Source of the DNA: Paenibacillus pinisoli
GTDB lineage: Bacteria > Bacillota > Bacilli > Paenibacillales > Paenibacillaceae
DNA length: 64,000 bases
Reading direction: 5' to 3'
NCBI RefSeq assembly: GCF_003605435.1
Contig: NZ_QXQB01000009.1
Span: forward strand, 22,676-86,675
Positions within the stretch are counted from its first letter, which is position 1; every line of letters begins with the position of its first letter. The translations under genes were made by a program, and so were the position numbers. Under the pieces are notes generated by a model. It saw nothing but the letters and a program-made list of their open reading frames with translations, was not told the DNA's origin and did not search any database. This document shows positions 35,958 to 45,179 of this stretch, piece by piece.

Positions 35958-37070
35958 TTATTCTGCTGCTTTCTCGTCATTAGCCGCGCCATCCGCTGGA
36001 GTCTCTGTTGGAGTCTCGGATGGTTCCGCGCCTTCACCCTCGCCCGTTCCTTCGCCTTCCTCGGACTTAGGCAGCGTGATCTTCAGCTCTTGCTTCGGCA
36101 TCTCTTCCGTCATGAATTTCTCCATGTACGTATAAGCCGCCGCGCCTTTCACTTGGTTCTTCTCATCTTCAGTCAGCTTATCCAGCGTTTTGTCTTCACG
36201 CTTCTCAACTTTGATCACATGGTAGCCAAAATCCGTTTTGACCGGCTCGCCGATCACGCCGATTTCTTGCTCATACGTCGCGATTTTGAATGGCTCTACC
36301 CATTTGCTGCCCGCGTAGCCTTCATACAAGCCGCCTTTTTCCTTAGAGCCGGTGTCATCGGAATACTGCTTGGCCAGCTCAGTCCAGTCGCCGCCTGCAT
36401 CCAGCTTCGCCTTTACTTCTTTGGCGCGGGCCAGAGCCTCTTCGTCCGTACGGAGCTCTTTTGTCTCTTGCGTATTCGGATCGGTCTCTGTCGTAGCAAC
36501 CAGGATGTGGCGCACGTCGGACACCGCGAAGTCTGCTTTCATGGTTTCGAAGGCTTTCGCCATATCTTCATCTGTAACTTTGGAATTCATATGCACGACA
36601 GCCGCGGAGTTAAGCAGCAGGAACGTGGCAATGTCTGCGTCGGAGATTTTTTTCTTCTTCAGCTCTTCGGCAAAGGTCTTGTCCGAGTCCTTCAGCTCCT
36701 TGAAGCCTACCAATTGCTCGTCTACTTGCTTGCGTGCTTCCTTCAAGGAATCCTCCGATGCTTGAGCGCTCAGCAGCTTGAAGCTGACATATTGCTCCAG
36801 AAGCATCTCTTGGAATTGCGGCAGCTCAACGATCGATTCGTAAGCCGGCTGAGCCAGAACATAGACATCCAGATACTTTTTGAGTTCATCTTGCGTAACT
36901 TTGCCATCTTTGTAGGTTGCGACAACTTCGCCTTTGTCTACATTCTTGAACTGCAAGGAATGTTCGCCCTTCCCCTTGCCGCATGCCGCCAGCATCGTCA
37001 TGACGAGCACCGCTGCAAGGACGAGCAGTGCGCTTCTGCGCCATGTCGATTTGCGTGTACTGTGAAACAT
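35958..37070 (-). CDS. prsA: PrsA-like foldase lipoprotein (parvulin-type peptidyl-prolyl isomerase)
   Basis: A 370-residue extracellular folding factor anchored by a lipid. Signal peptide with lipobox LAACG (Cys30). The parvulin domain lies at about 195-290, with DVRHILVATTE, KGGLYEGYAG and TDFGYHVIKVEKRE. An acidic Gly/Glu/Pro/Thr-rich tail of about 40 residues ends the protein. It lies directly downstream of mfd, a common Paenibacillus arrangement. PrsA proteins help exported enzymes and penicillin-binding proteins fold; the clients here are unknown. Confidence 0.92.
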   Translation of the reverse strand: MFHSTRKSTWRRSALLVLAAVLVMTMLAACGKGKGEHSLQFKNVDKGEVVATYKDGKVTQDELKKYLDVYVLAQPAYESIVELPQFQEMLLEQYVSFKLLSAQASEDSLKEARKQVDEQLVGFKELKDSDKTFAEELKKKKISDADIATFLLLNSAAVVHMNSKVTDEDMAKAFETMKADFAVSDVRHILVATTETDPNTQETKELRTDEEALARAKEVKAKLDAGGDWTELAKQYSDDTGSKEKGGLYEGYAGSKWVEPFKIATYEQEIGVIGEPVKTDFGYHVIKVEKREDKTLDKLTEDEKNQVKGAAAYTYMEKFMTEEMPKQELKITLPKSEEGEGTGEGEGAEPSETPTETPADGAANDEKAAE

Positions 37071-37100
37071 GTTGAATCCCCTTTCAGATTATAAACTAGA

Positions 37101-37191
37101 GGTTGTTCAAAAAATCGTCTTCTGATCACGAAACAGCCAAGAAGCGTATTCGACACACGAATCTTGCGTTCGAAAACCCGACTTTTAGAAC
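37101..37191. repeat. MITE-like element, internally deleted copy
   Basis: Begins GGTTGTTCAAAAAATCG and ends GACTTTTAGAAC, forming imperfect inverted ends. The interior (TGATCACGAA...) matches the left part of the longer element at 56473-56690. It sits directly upstream of the prsA start region. Confidence 0.65.
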
Positions 37192-37204
37192 ACGTACTAT
37201 ATAG

Positions 37205-37264
37205 AGGCTGTTCAATAGTCACTCCTGGTCACGAAGCATGACATGATGCCAACCGACTTTGAAC
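37205..37264. repeat. MITE-like element, very short copy
   Basis: GAGGCTGTTCAATAGTC...GACTTTGAAC with interior GGTCACGAAGCATGA. Inverted ends match those of the neighbouring copy. Together the two remnants fill the mfd-prsA gap. Confidence 0.5.
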
Positions 37265-37314
37265 ATAAACTGTTATTATTGTATCAGAAAAGGAACCCGA
37301 AAAGCGAATCTGTC

Positions 37315-40300
37315 CTACGAGGTCGCATTTTGCAGCTCTTCTTTCTTAGGCAGCGCCTCGCTGAAGCCCTCCATGAACTTCTCCGACAAATGCAGCTTCT
37401 GCTCCATATTCAGCCCTTTCCCGCGCAGGAGAATAGTCGGCGGCGATTCTTGCTCTCCGCTTTGCTTGAAGCGGTTCTCCAGCTTCAGACAGAGCTGGTC
37501 CACCTTTTTGCGGGCGATACGGCTTCTCTTCGCCTCAGACAAACGGAAGATAAGGTCGTCACCCTTCTGGGTGATGGTCTCGATGCCATACTGGCTGCCA
37601 TAAATCTTGAGCCTGGCCACAGACATCAGATTGCTGACCGCCTGAGGCAGATCTCCGAATCTGTCGATCAACTCGTCGATGAGATCGTCGCTTTCCTCGA
37701 ACGTGCGAATGGCCGCCACTTTTTTGTAGATTTCGATTTTCTGTATGCTGTCGTAGATGTAGTCGGACGGCAGATACGCGTCGACGCTAATGTCGATCAG
37801 CGTGCTGACGGTCTTCTCCTCGACTACCTCTTCGCCTGTCATCTCTGCCTTGCGCTTCGCGATCTCCTCCGCCAGCATCTGCGAATACATATCGAAGCCG
37901 ACGGACGCAATGAAGCCATGCTGCTCCGCCCCAAGCAGATTGCCGGCGCCGCGAATCGAAAGGTCGCGCATGGCGATCTTGAAGCCGGAGCCCAGCTCCG
38001 TAAATTCCTTGATGGATTGCAGGCGCTTCTCCGCCACTTCGGTCAGCACCTTGTCGCGCTGATAGGTGAAATAAGCGTAAGCAATGCGATTGGAACGTCC
38101 CACACGGCCTCTCAGCTGGTACAGCTGGGACAAGCCCATTTTGTCCGCGTCATGGACGATAAGCGTATTCACATTCGGAATATCGACGCCTGTCTCGATA
38201 ATGCTCGTGCTGACGAGCACGTCGGATTCGCCGTCCAGGAAGTCCAGAATGGTCTTCTCCAGCTCCTGCTCGGACATCTGGCCGTGTCCGACCGTGACCT
38301 TCGCATCCGGCACAAGCGCATTGATCGCCTCGGCCATCTGATAGATGCCTTGAACCCTATTATACAAGTAGTAGACTTGCCCGCCTCTTGCAAGCTCGCG
38401 CTCGATTGCCTCGCGCACTAAAGCAGGGCTGTATTCCACGACATAGGTCTGAACCGGGAACCGGTTCTCCGGCGGCGTCTCGATGACTGACAGATCGCGT
38501 ACCCCCAGCATGGACATATGCAGCGTGCGCGGAATCGGCGTCGCCGTCAGCGTAAGCACGTCCACATTCGTCTTCAGCTTCTTCAGCTTCTCCTTGTGGG
38601 ACACGCCGAACCGCTGCTCCTCGTCCACAATAAGCAGGCCAAGCGACTTGAAGATAATATCCTGGGACAGCAGTCTATGCGTGCCGATGACGACATCGAC
38701 AGTCCCGTTCTTCAGTCCCTTGATCGTCTCATTCTGCTCTTTGCGGGAGCGGAACCGGCTCAGCACCTGCACGTTGATCGGATAGCCGGAGAAGCGTTCG
38801 CGGAACGTCTCGTAATGCTGCTGCGCGAGAATGGTCGTCGGCACAAGCACCGCTACCTGCTTGCTCTCCATCGCCGCCTTGAACGCCGCGCGCACCGCTA
38901 CTTCCGTCTTGCCATAACCTACGTCGCCGCACAGCAGACGGTCCATCGGCTGGCCCTTCTCCATATCTTTCTTAATCTCTTCAATCGCGCGAAGCTGATC
39001 TCTCGTCTCATCGTAAGGGAACATCGCTTCGAATTCCTGCTGATAGGATGTATCCTGTCCAAAGGCAAAGCCCGGCGTCGACTGGCGCTGCGCATACAGC
39101 TTGATCAGATCGTCGGCGATATCCTGCACGGACGCTCTTGCCTTGCTCTTCGCCTTCGTCCACTCCGCGCCGCCCAGCTTGCTGACCTTCGGCTCCTTCT
39201 CCTCGGACCCGACATACTTCTGGATCATATCGACCTGGTCGATCGGCACCGACAGCTTGTCGCCGCCGGAATACAGAATGTGCAGGTAATCGCGGTGAAT
39301 GCCGCCAATCTCCAGCGTGCCGATGCCGACGTATTTGCCAATGCCGTGGTTATGGTGAACGACATAATCGCCAACCTTCAGCTCGGTATAGCTCTTGATC
39401 CGCTCGGCGTTGTCCATCTTCTTGTCGATACGCCGCTGCTTGCGCTGCTTCTGCGAGAACATCTCGCCTTCCGTAATGACAACCAGATGCGAGGAAGGCA
39501 GCTCAAAGCCTTGCTGAAGATTGCCCTCCAGCAGATTAGGCGGTTCTATCCCGTAATCATCCAGCACGCGGCGCATGCGGTCCATGCGTTCAGCATTGCC
39601 GGCCAGCATAATGACGTTCGCGCCGATCTTCTTCCAGCGCTCCATCTCAGACTTCAACACATTCATCTGTCCGTGGAAGTTTTGCATGGAACGGCTTGTC
39701 ATATTAAGTATATTTTGCGGCTGGCTATGCGGAATCTGTCTTAAGAACAAGGATAAGAACAGCGTCGGGAACGGACGGTGGTGCAGAATCTCATCCGTCT
39801 CGCGCGCCAGCGTCAATCCAGGCAGCGACTTGCCGCTCTGCAGCAGATGAAGCGCCCACTCGCTCTCGTCCCGCTCCAGCTGCTTCGCCGTCTCGATGAG
39901 CCGCGTCGGCTCGTCAAGCACCAGCAGCGTATCGCTAGGCATATAATCCAGAATCGTCTGGCGCTCCGGATAAAGCAATGCAATATATTTATAGATTTCA
40001 GGAAAGTAGACTTGCTCTCTCAGCTTCTCCAGCTCGCTGCCCATCTCAGAACGCAGTCGGTCCTTCGCCGTACGGTCCGTCATCTTGTCGAGCTGCTTCT
40101 CAAGCAGGTCGGCAGCATGTCTGGCTGCTGCGGACATACGGGCGGCGTCTGCGATAATTTCTTGGCAAGGCGGAATCACATATGAATCCAGACGGTCCGA
40201 AGAACGCTGTTCTCCAGGATCGAAGGCTCGAATGGAGTCAATCTCGTCGCCGAACCACTCAATCCGGTACGCCTCCGAAGCTGTAAGCGGATAGAAATCA

Positions 40301-40842
40301 ACGATGCCTCCGCGCACGCTCATCTCGCCGCGCGATTCTACGCGGTCCGCCCTTACGTAGCCGAGCGACGTCATCTGGAGCAGGAAGCCGTCCATGGGCA
40401 GCGTATCGCCGACTGCAACGCTAATCTGCGCCTCAGCCATGACACTGCTGATCGGCAGGTAACGCCGCACGCCGGAGAACGGCACGACAATAATCCCGCG
40501 ATAGCCCTTGGACAGCTTGATCAGCACGTCCATGCGCTGCGCCAGCGTCTCGGGGCTCGAGATCGCCGCTTCGGCAGCCATCAGCTCATTCGCAGGATAC
40601 AACATGACCTTATCGGGTGATAAACATTCTTGCAGATCCTCCGCTATCTTCTGAGCGGAGAACATATTATGCGTCACAACCAGCATCGGACGCTCTACCG
40701 CTTCTTCCAGCGCTGCGATCAACACTTGGCGGGAAGAGCCGGCGAGCCCGGATACCATCTGCTCACGCATCCCTTTGCGGATACCGGACAAGATTGACTG
40801 GACGTCCGAATCCGCGGCAAAAGCTTGAATTAGCGCTTTCAA
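37315..40842 (-). CDS. mfd: Transcription-repair coupling factor Mfd
   Basis: DNA translocase that removes RNA polymerase stalled at lesions and recruits UvrA. It has 1175 residues (B. subtilis: 1177). UvrB-like N-terminal region, RNA-polymerase-binding CarD-type domain (KVGDYVVHHNHGIGKYVGIG, about 490-550), SF2 helicase with Walker A GDVGYGKTEVAVRAAFKA and DEEQRFGV box, RecG-like TRCF segment and the C-terminal TRCF domain. The TTG at 40842 is preferred: AGAGGTG lies about 9 nt upstream and the length fits, while the ATG at 40875 has no ribosome site. Confidence 0.97.
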   Translation of the reverse strand: MKALIQAFAADSDVQSILSGIRKGMREQMVSGLAGSSRQVLIAALEEAVERPMLVVTHNMFSAQKIAEDLQECLSPDKVMLYPANELMAAEAAISSPETLAQRMDVLIKLSKGYRGIIVVPFSGVRRYLPISSVMAEAQISVAVGDTLPMDGFLLQMTSLGYVRADRVESRGEMSVRGGIVDFYPLTASEAYRIEWFGDEIDSIRAFDPGEQRSSDRLDSYVIPPCQEIIADAARMSAAARHAADLLEKQLDKMTDRTAKDRLRSEMGSELEKLREQVYFPEIYKYIALLYPERQTILDYMPSDTLLVLDEPTRLIETAKQLERDESEWALHLLQSGKSLPGLTLARETDEILHHRPFPTLFLSLFLRQIPHSQPQNILNMTSRSMQNFHGQMNVLKSEMERWKKIGANVIMLAGNAERMDRMRRVLDDYGIEPPNLLEGNLQQGFELPSSHLVVITEGEMFSQKQRKQRRIDKKMDNAERIKSYTELKVGDYVVHHNHGIGKYVGIGTLEIGGIHRDYLHILYSGGDKLSVPIDQVDMIQKYVGSEEKEPKVSKLGGAEWTKAKSKARASVQDIADDLIKLYAQRQSTPGFAFGQDTSYQQEFEAMFPYDETRDQLRAIEEIKKDMEKGQPMDRLLCGDVGYGKTEVAVRAAFKAAMESKQVAVLVPTTILAQQHYETFRERFSGYPINVQVLSRFRSRKEQNETIKGLKNGTVDVVIGTHRLLSQDIIFKSLGLLIVDEEQRFGVSHKEKLKKLKTNVDVLTLTATPIPRTLHMSMLGVRDLSVIETPPENRFPVQTYVVEYSPALVREAIERELARGGQVYYLYNRVQGIYQMAEAINALVPDAKVTVGHGQMSEQELEKTILDFLDGESDVLVSTSIIETGVDIPNVNTLIVHDADKMGLSQLYQLRGRVGRSNRIAYAYFTYQRDKVLTEVAEKRLQSIKEFTELGSGFKIAMRDLSIRGAGNLLGAEQHGFIASVGFDMYSQMLAEEIAKRKAEMTGEEVVEEKTVSTLIDISVDAYLPSDYIYDSIQKIEIYKKVAAIRTFEESDDLIDELIDRFGDLPQAVSNLMSVARLKIYGSQYGIETITQKGDDLIFRLSEAKRSRIARKKVDQLCLKLENRFKQSGEQESPPTILLRGKGLNMEQKLHLSEKFMEGFSEALPKKEELQNATS

Positions 40843-41045
40843 CGTTTGCGGCACCTCTTTTCTATACACAACCATGTTCGGCTAAAAATTTGATGTCATA
40901 GATTAGGGACTTGCAGCATTCCGTCAACCGATCATCCTCGCAAGCCGGTTAGCTTGGAAGCTTCAGCCCGGATTGATCTGCCCACGCAAAAACAGCTACA
41001 TCCGGCCATAGGGCGGCATAGCTTGTTCTCGCAGTTACCTATCGG

Positions 41046-41276
41046 TTATTGAAGTGGGTTGCTGACCAGCAATAGATCAGGATTCGTAGTCAGCGCTTCA
41101 TTGCAATAATCGCATACGACCTTGACCGTAACATCACCGTTCGAGTCATACGCTATTATATCGCTGCGCTCCTCGGGGGTCAAGAAATGGAAACCGAGCT
41201 GCTGCTCCGTCACCGACGGGCCGTCGATGGAGCCGATTGACGTCTTGCAATGCCTGCATATATAGTTTACAGCCAT
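41046..41276 (-). CDS. fin: Anti-sigma-F factor Fin
   Basis: A 76-residue zinc-ribbon protein with CRHC (about 7-10) and CDYC (about 54-57). In B. subtilis Fin is made in the forespore under sigma-F and inhibits sigma-F, helping the switch to sigma-G. It sits between pth and mfd as in Bacillus. Start ATG follows AGGAGG. With csfB at the other end of the window, both small zinc inhibitors of forespore sigma factors are present. Confidence 0.93.
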   Translation of the reverse strand: MAVNYICRHCKTSIGSIDGPSVTEQQLGFHFLTPEERSDIIAYDSNGDVTVKVVCDYCNEALTTNPDLLLVSNPLQ

Positions 41277-41309
41277 ATGTATGCCTCCTGAAGAGTGGTT
41301 ATACCCTTC

Positions 41310-41337
41310 AGTATGCCCCGCAAAGCCATAAATTAAC
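41310..41337 (-). promoter_or_regulatory. Candidate sigma-F promoter of fin
   Basis: GGGCATACT (41310-41318) fits the sigma-F -10 pattern GGNNANANT. The -35 GTTAA (41333-41337, 14 bp away) is weak against GYATA. Supported mainly by the known sigma-F control of fin in B. subtilis. Confidence 0.35.
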
Positions 41338-41340
41338 GGA

Positions 41341-41904
41341 TTACCGATTAAACTTTGCCATCGTTTCTTCGAACGGGGCCTTCAAGCCAAATTCTACGGC
41401 ATCGCAAGCCTGCTCAATCATATGCGCCAGCTTGTCTCGCTCCGCCTTCGGGAAGTTCGCAAGCACGTAATCGGAGATGACGATGCCTGGCTGCGGACGT
41501 GAAATGCCCATCCGAATCCGGTGAAACGATTGCGTATTCAGATGCTGAATAAGCGACTTGATGCCGTTATGCCCGCCCGCGCTGCCTTGATAGCGCAGCC
41601 GCAGCTTCCCGACCTCGGTATCCAGATCATCATAGACAATAATGCCATCGGCAATATCCGCCTTATAGTAATCGAGGAAAGAACGCACCGCTTCCCCTGA
41701 CAGATTCATATAGGTCATCGGCTTGATCAGCGCTACCTTCTGGCCGCCCACATTGCCTTCGCCAATAACCGCTCTATGCTTGCCCTGCGGCGTCAGCGCA
41801 ATGCCCCAGCGCTTCGCCAGTTCATCTATCACCATAAAGCCGACATTGTGCCTCGTATCCTTATATTGAGCGCCAGGGTTACCCAGCCCAACAATCCATT
41901 TCAT
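41341..41904 (-). CDS. pth: Peptidyl-tRNA hydrolase
   Basis: Frees tRNA from peptidyl-tRNAs dropped by ribosomes; named spoVC in B. subtilis. It has 187 residues with the N-terminal signature WIVGLGNPGAQYKDTRHNVGF (catalytic His about 20), the MNLSG block and DDLDTEVGKLRLRYQGSAGGHNGIKS. The ATG at 41904 follows GAGGAGG at 7 nt; a start 15 nt upstream would overlap that site. Downstream of ctc, upstream of fin. Confidence 0.97.
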   Translation of the reverse strand: MKWIVGLGNPGAQYKDTRHNVGFMVIDELAKRWGIALTPQGKHRAVIGEGNVGGQKVALIKPMTYMNLSGEAVRSFLDYYKADIADGIIVYDDLDTEVGKLRLRYQGSAGGHNGIKSLIQHLNTQSFHRIRMGISRPQPGIVISDYVLANFPKAERDKLAHMIEQACDAVEFGLKAPFEETMAKFNR

Positions 41905-42038
41905 TTTAATCCTCCTCAAAGGTTTTCGGAGAAAACCTGCATCGTAAGCATAAGCTAAGGTTTTCGTAGCACCTCTATCTCGTACCTAATGTAGCATAAT
42001 TAGCGCTATTTTGCGAAGAGTCGTGTTCCTAAACGCAA

Positions 42039-42068
42039 GCAAGCTGTCCTCCGTGGAGGACAGCTTGC
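42039..42068 (-). terminator. Hairpin after ctc
   Basis: Perfect 13-bp stem (GCAAGCTGTCCTC/GAGGACAGCTTGC) with a 4-nt loop. The minus-strand bases after it are only weakly T-rich. Confidence 0.65.
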
Positions 42069-42090
42069 AATCCTGTATCTATAGGTCCGC

Positions 42091-42744
42091 TTAAGTGCTT
42101 GTCGAGATTTCCTCGTGAACCGCATTGTCGGAACGCGACTCTGCTTCCTGCGCCTCCACATCCTGCGCTTCCTTCTCTTCTTCGCTCAGCTCTTTCTGTG
42201 GCGCCAGCACGGTGACGATCACAAGCTGGGAATCGGATTTGGCCTCTACGCCCTGAGGGAGCTTAAGATCGGAGACGAGAATGCTGTCGCCGATGCCTAG
42301 CTCGGATACATCAACCTCGATGGCATCAGGTATATTGCCTGGCAGGCATTGAACCTCCAGCTCATGGAGAATGACCGACAGAATTCCGCCCTCGCGCACG
42401 CCGGTGGAGTCGCCTGTCGCATCAATGCGGACGCTCGCCCGAACTTCCTCATCCATATTAATTTGGTGGAAATCAACATGCAGCAGCTTATGACTGAGCG
42501 AGTCGCGCTGTACATCGGCCACCATGACGGAATGCACACCGGATTCAGGTACAGTCAGCTCCAGCACTGCATTAGGGTTAGAACGCAGCAAAGATGACAA
42601 TTCCTTCTCGCTAACGCTGACCGCAGCCGAAGACTGCAGTTTTTTGCCATATACGACGCCAGGCACCTGGCCGCTCATGCGCAGCTGGCGCAGATCGCCT
42701 TTAGTAACCCCGGCCCTTTGTTCTGCTTTTATTGCTATAGCCAT
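42091..42744 (-). CDS. ctc: 50S ribosomal protein L25/general stress protein Ctc
   Basis: A 217-residue 5S-rRNA-binding protein of the long L25 (TL5/CTC) type: an N-terminal L25 domain (1-95; RQLRMSGQVPGVVYGKKLQ) and a C-terminal TL5 beta-domain (about 96-185), then an acidic tail. Lies between glmU and pth, as in B. subtilis. Whether it is under sigma-B is not visible; no sigma-B promoter was found. Confidence 0.95.
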   Translation of the reverse strand: MAIAIKAEQRAGVTKGDLRQLRMSGQVPGVVYGKKLQSSAAVSVSEKELSSLLRSNPNAVLELTVPESGVHSVMVADVQRDSLSHKLLHVDFHQINMDEEVRASVRIDATGDSTGVREGGILSVILHELEVQCLPGNIPDAIEVDVSELGIGDSILVSDLKLPQGVEAKSDSQLVIVTVLAPQKELSEEEKEAQDVEAQEAESRSDNAVHEEISTST

Positions 42745-42828
42745 ATGGAACCCTCCTCGAAGAATTGGATTTCCATATCACTTTACCCACAACTACCAGA
42801 AATTAATCACATAAGTGCGTGTTCAAAA

Positions 42829-44223
42829 CTACTCTTTGCGTTCTTTCTTCGCCTTCGCACGAGAGCGGATCTTGTCCGCGTAGCCCGGCTTATTAACCTG
42901 GCGCTCACGGGCAATCGCCAGATCGCCCTCAGGCACATCATGCGTAATCGTCGTGCCCGCCACCACATACGCGCCATTGCCGACCTTCACAGGCGCAATC
43001 AGATTGACGTTGCTGCCGATGAAGGCGCCGTCGCCAATCTCGGTGACCGCTTTGTTGAAGCCATCATAATTGACTGTTATGGCGCCGCAGCCAATATTAA
43101 CATCCTTGCCGACCACAGCGTCGCCTACATAGCTCAGATGCGACACCTTGCTGCCGTCATCAAGCGATGCGTTCTTCAGCTCGACGAAATCGCCAACCTT
43201 GCAACCCCGGCCTAGCTTGGAGCCTGGACGAAGGTTCGCATACGGACCGACGGAGCTCTCTTCTCCAATAACCGATTCGGCGGCTGTCGAATATTTGATG
43301 CAGGCCCCGTTCTGAATAACAGTATCCACTACTTCCGCAGCCGGACCAATGACGCAGTCCTCGCCAATGACCGTTGCGCCGCGCAGTACCGTACCCGGGT
43401 AGATCACCGTGTCCGAACCGATCTGCACGCTGGCCTCAATATACGTATTTGCCGGATCAATAATCGTGACGCCGTTCAATAGATGCTTGCGGTTAATGCG
43501 CTCGCGCATATAACGCTCCGCTTCCGCCAGGGCAACGCGGTCATTGACGCCGATTGCTTCCGCCGTATCATCGGTGCAGAAGCCCTGAACGATCTCTCCC
43601 GCTTCCTTCAGCACGCCGATTACGTCCGTCAGATAGTATTCGCCTTGCGCATTGTCATTCGTCACCTTGCTTAGCGCGTCGAACAGCTTGCGGTTATCGA
43701 AGCAATACGTGCCGGTATTAATCTCTTGTACCGCAGCCTCTTCCGGCGAGCAATCCTTATGCTCCACGATCCGCTGCACCGTGCCGTCCTCTCCGCGGAT
43801 AATACGTCCGTATCCCGCCGGATTCTCGAAGGAAGCCGATAGAATCGTAGCAGCCGCTCCGCTATCCGCATGCAGCTTCAGCATGGCATGGAGCGTAGAT
43901 GCCTGCACAAGCGGCGTATCCCCGCAGATGACGATGGTTGTGCCCTCTTCCTTGCTTAGCAGCGGCGCAGCCTGCAGCACGGCATGGCCTGTTCCAAGCT
44001 GTTTCTCCTGCAGCACGTATTCCGCAGCGTCGCCCAAATGCGACTTCACCATCTCGGCGCCATGTCCGACCACGACTACCGTCCGCTCGCTGGACGCCTC
44101 CCTCACCGTATCGAGAACATGCCCTACCATCGGTTTTCCACTGACGGGATGAAGCACTTTATATAGTTTCGATTTCATCCGTTTGCCTTGACCGGCAGCC
44201 AGCACAATCGTCATTACTTTCAT
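42829..44223 (-). CDS. glmU: Bifunctional GlmU: N-acetylglucosamine-1-phosphate uridyltransferase / glucosamine-1-phosphate acetyltransferase
   Basis: Makes UDP-GlcNAc for peptidoglycan and wall polymers. It has 464 residues. The N-terminal pyrophosphorylase starts IVLAAGQGKRMKSKLYKVLH with GDTPL near 100. The C-terminal left-handed beta-helix (about 255-445) carries hexapeptide repeats and the acetyltransferase segment HLSYVGDAVVGKDVNIGCGA. Start ATG follows GGGAGGT. Downstream of spoVG as in Bacillus, with a terminator between. Confidence 0.98.
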   Translation of the reverse strand: MKVMTIVLAAGQGKRMKSKLYKVLHPVSGKPMVGHVLDTVREASSERTVVVVGHGAEMVKSHLGDAAEYVLQEKQLGTGHAVLQAAPLLSKEEGTTIVICGDTPLVQASTLHAMLKLHADSGAAATILSASFENPAGYGRIIRGEDGTVQRIVEHKDCSPEEAAVQEINTGTYCFDNRKLFDALSKVTNDNAQGEYYLTDVIGVLKEAGEIVQGFCTDDTAEAIGVNDRVALAEAERYMRERINRKHLLNGVTIIDPANTYIEASVQIGSDTVIYPGTVLRGATVIGEDCVIGPAAEVVDTVIQNGACIKYSTAAESVIGEESSVGPYANLRPGSKLGRGCKVGDFVELKNASLDDGSKVSHLSYVGDAVVGKDVNIGCGAITVNYDGFNKAVTEIGDGAFIGSNVNLIAPVKVGNGAYVVAGTTITHDVPEGDLAIARERQVNKPGYADKIRSRAKAKKERKE

Positions 44224-44283
44224 TTTTTCATTACCTCCCTATCGCCTAGCAATCCTCACTCGAATATAGCTCATATTGAAACA

Positions 44284-44312
44284 AAAGAAAAGAGAGCCGC
44301 GGCTCTCTTTTC
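44284..44312 (-). terminator. spoVG terminator
   Basis: Palindrome AAAAGAGAGCC/GGCTCTCTTTT followed by more T residues on the minus strand. Confidence 0.85.
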
Positions 44313-44352
44313 CATACGATACCATTTTTGCAGAAGCCGAACAGCTCCGCTT

Positions 44353-44634
44353 TTATGCCCCTTCTTCAATCGCAACTTCATCAGCCGCGCGCTCATATTC
44401 TGCCAATACGGCAGCTTGAATCTTCTCACGAGTCGTGGAAGAAATCGGATGAGCGATATCACGGAATTCACCATCTGGAGTCCGCTTGCTAGGCATAGCT
44501 ACAAACATACCATTATTACCATCAATAACACGAATATCGTGAACGACGAATTCGTTGTCAATGGTTATGGAAGCAATAGCCTTCATGCGACCTTCCGAGT
44601 TCACACGGCGGAGTCTGACATCAGTAATTTGCAC
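44353..44634 (-). CDS. spoVG: Septation/regulatory protein SpoVG
   Basis: A 93-residue nucleic-acid-binding regulator of division and gene expression. The family start QITDVRLRRVNSEGRMKAIA is clear, then the HDIRVIDGNNGMFVAMPSKR core. The GTG at 44634 lies about 7 nt after an AAGGTGGTGA box with strong anti-SD pairing. A sigma-H-type promoter and an AT-rich tract lie upstream, as at the B. subtilis gene. Confidence 0.97.
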   Translation of the reverse strand: MQITDVRLRRVNSEGRMKAIASITIDNEFVVHDIRVIDGNNGMFVAMPSKRTPDGEFRDIAHPISSTTREKIQAAVLAEYERAADEVAIEEGA

Positions 44635-44675
44635 TTGTGTTCACCACCTTTGCCTATCTGAGACTTGGTGTATAC

Positions 44676-44702
44676 TTCCACGTTTTTGTGCCAATTCCTT
44701 CT
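44676..44702 (-). promoter_or_regulatory. Sigma-H promoter of spoVG
   Basis: GAAGGAATT (44694-44702) fits the -35 pattern RNAGGAWWW, and GTGGAAG (44676-44682) fits RNNGAAT except the last base, 11 bp apart. The order and spacing mirror B. subtilis spoVG. The AT-rich tract upstream (to about 44760) is where AbrB binds in B. subtilis. Confidence 0.75.
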
Positions 44703-44764
44703 GCATTTTTGGTAAAATGATACTCAATTTAAAATATTTTTTTTAGTATGCATTTTTTTCGTTT

Positions 44765-45163
44765 TCATTCGACATTTGTCGATGCAATCACTTCTATTTC
44801 GACAAGGACGTCCTTCGGAAGCCTTGCCACCTCTACAGCAGAGCGTGCCGGCTTATGGTCGCCAAAGTAGGATGCATAGATGCCGTTGACTGTCACAAAT
44901 TGGTTCATATCTTTCATGAATACGGTTGCCTTCACCACGTCCTGGAACGTCGCTCCCGATGCTTCTAATACCGCTTTCAAATTACGGAACACCTGATGCG
45001 TCTGTTCCTCGATGCCGCCCTCTACCAGAGCGCCCGATGCATCCAGAGGAATCTGGCCGGACGTAAAGAGCAGCCCGCCCAGCTTGATCGCTTGCGAATA
45101 AGGACCGATTGCCGCCGGCGCTTCACTCGTCGAGATCACTTCAAGCTTCGGATTCGTTGACAT
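44765..45163 (-). CDS. ridA: RidA-family enamine/imine deaminase (YabJ)
   Basis: A 132-residue trimeric enzyme that hydrolyses reactive enamines such as 2-aminoacrylate. Family motifs: APAAIGPYSQAIKLGGLLFT, SGQIPLD (about 33-39) and ARSAVEVARLPKDVLVEIEV with the key Arg. The ATG at 45163 is preferred; the longer opening lies inside purR. It follows purR, as B. subtilis yabJ does. Confidence 0.95.
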   Translation of the reverse strand: MSTNPKLEVISTSEAPAAIGPYSQAIKLGGLLFTSGQIPLDASGALVEGGIEEQTHQVFRNLKAVLEASGATFQDVVKATVFMKDMNQFVTVNGIYASYFGDHKPARSAVEVARLPKDVLVEIEVIASTNVE

Positions 45164-45179
45164 GACCCTACCTGCCTCT

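Noticed and set aside
38518..39744. 408-residue plus-strand open frame
   Set aside because: Antisense of mfd, no ribosome site, no domain.
42815..42835. GTTCAAAA near the glmU stop as another MITE end
   Set aside because: Only eight bases match and no partner end is near.
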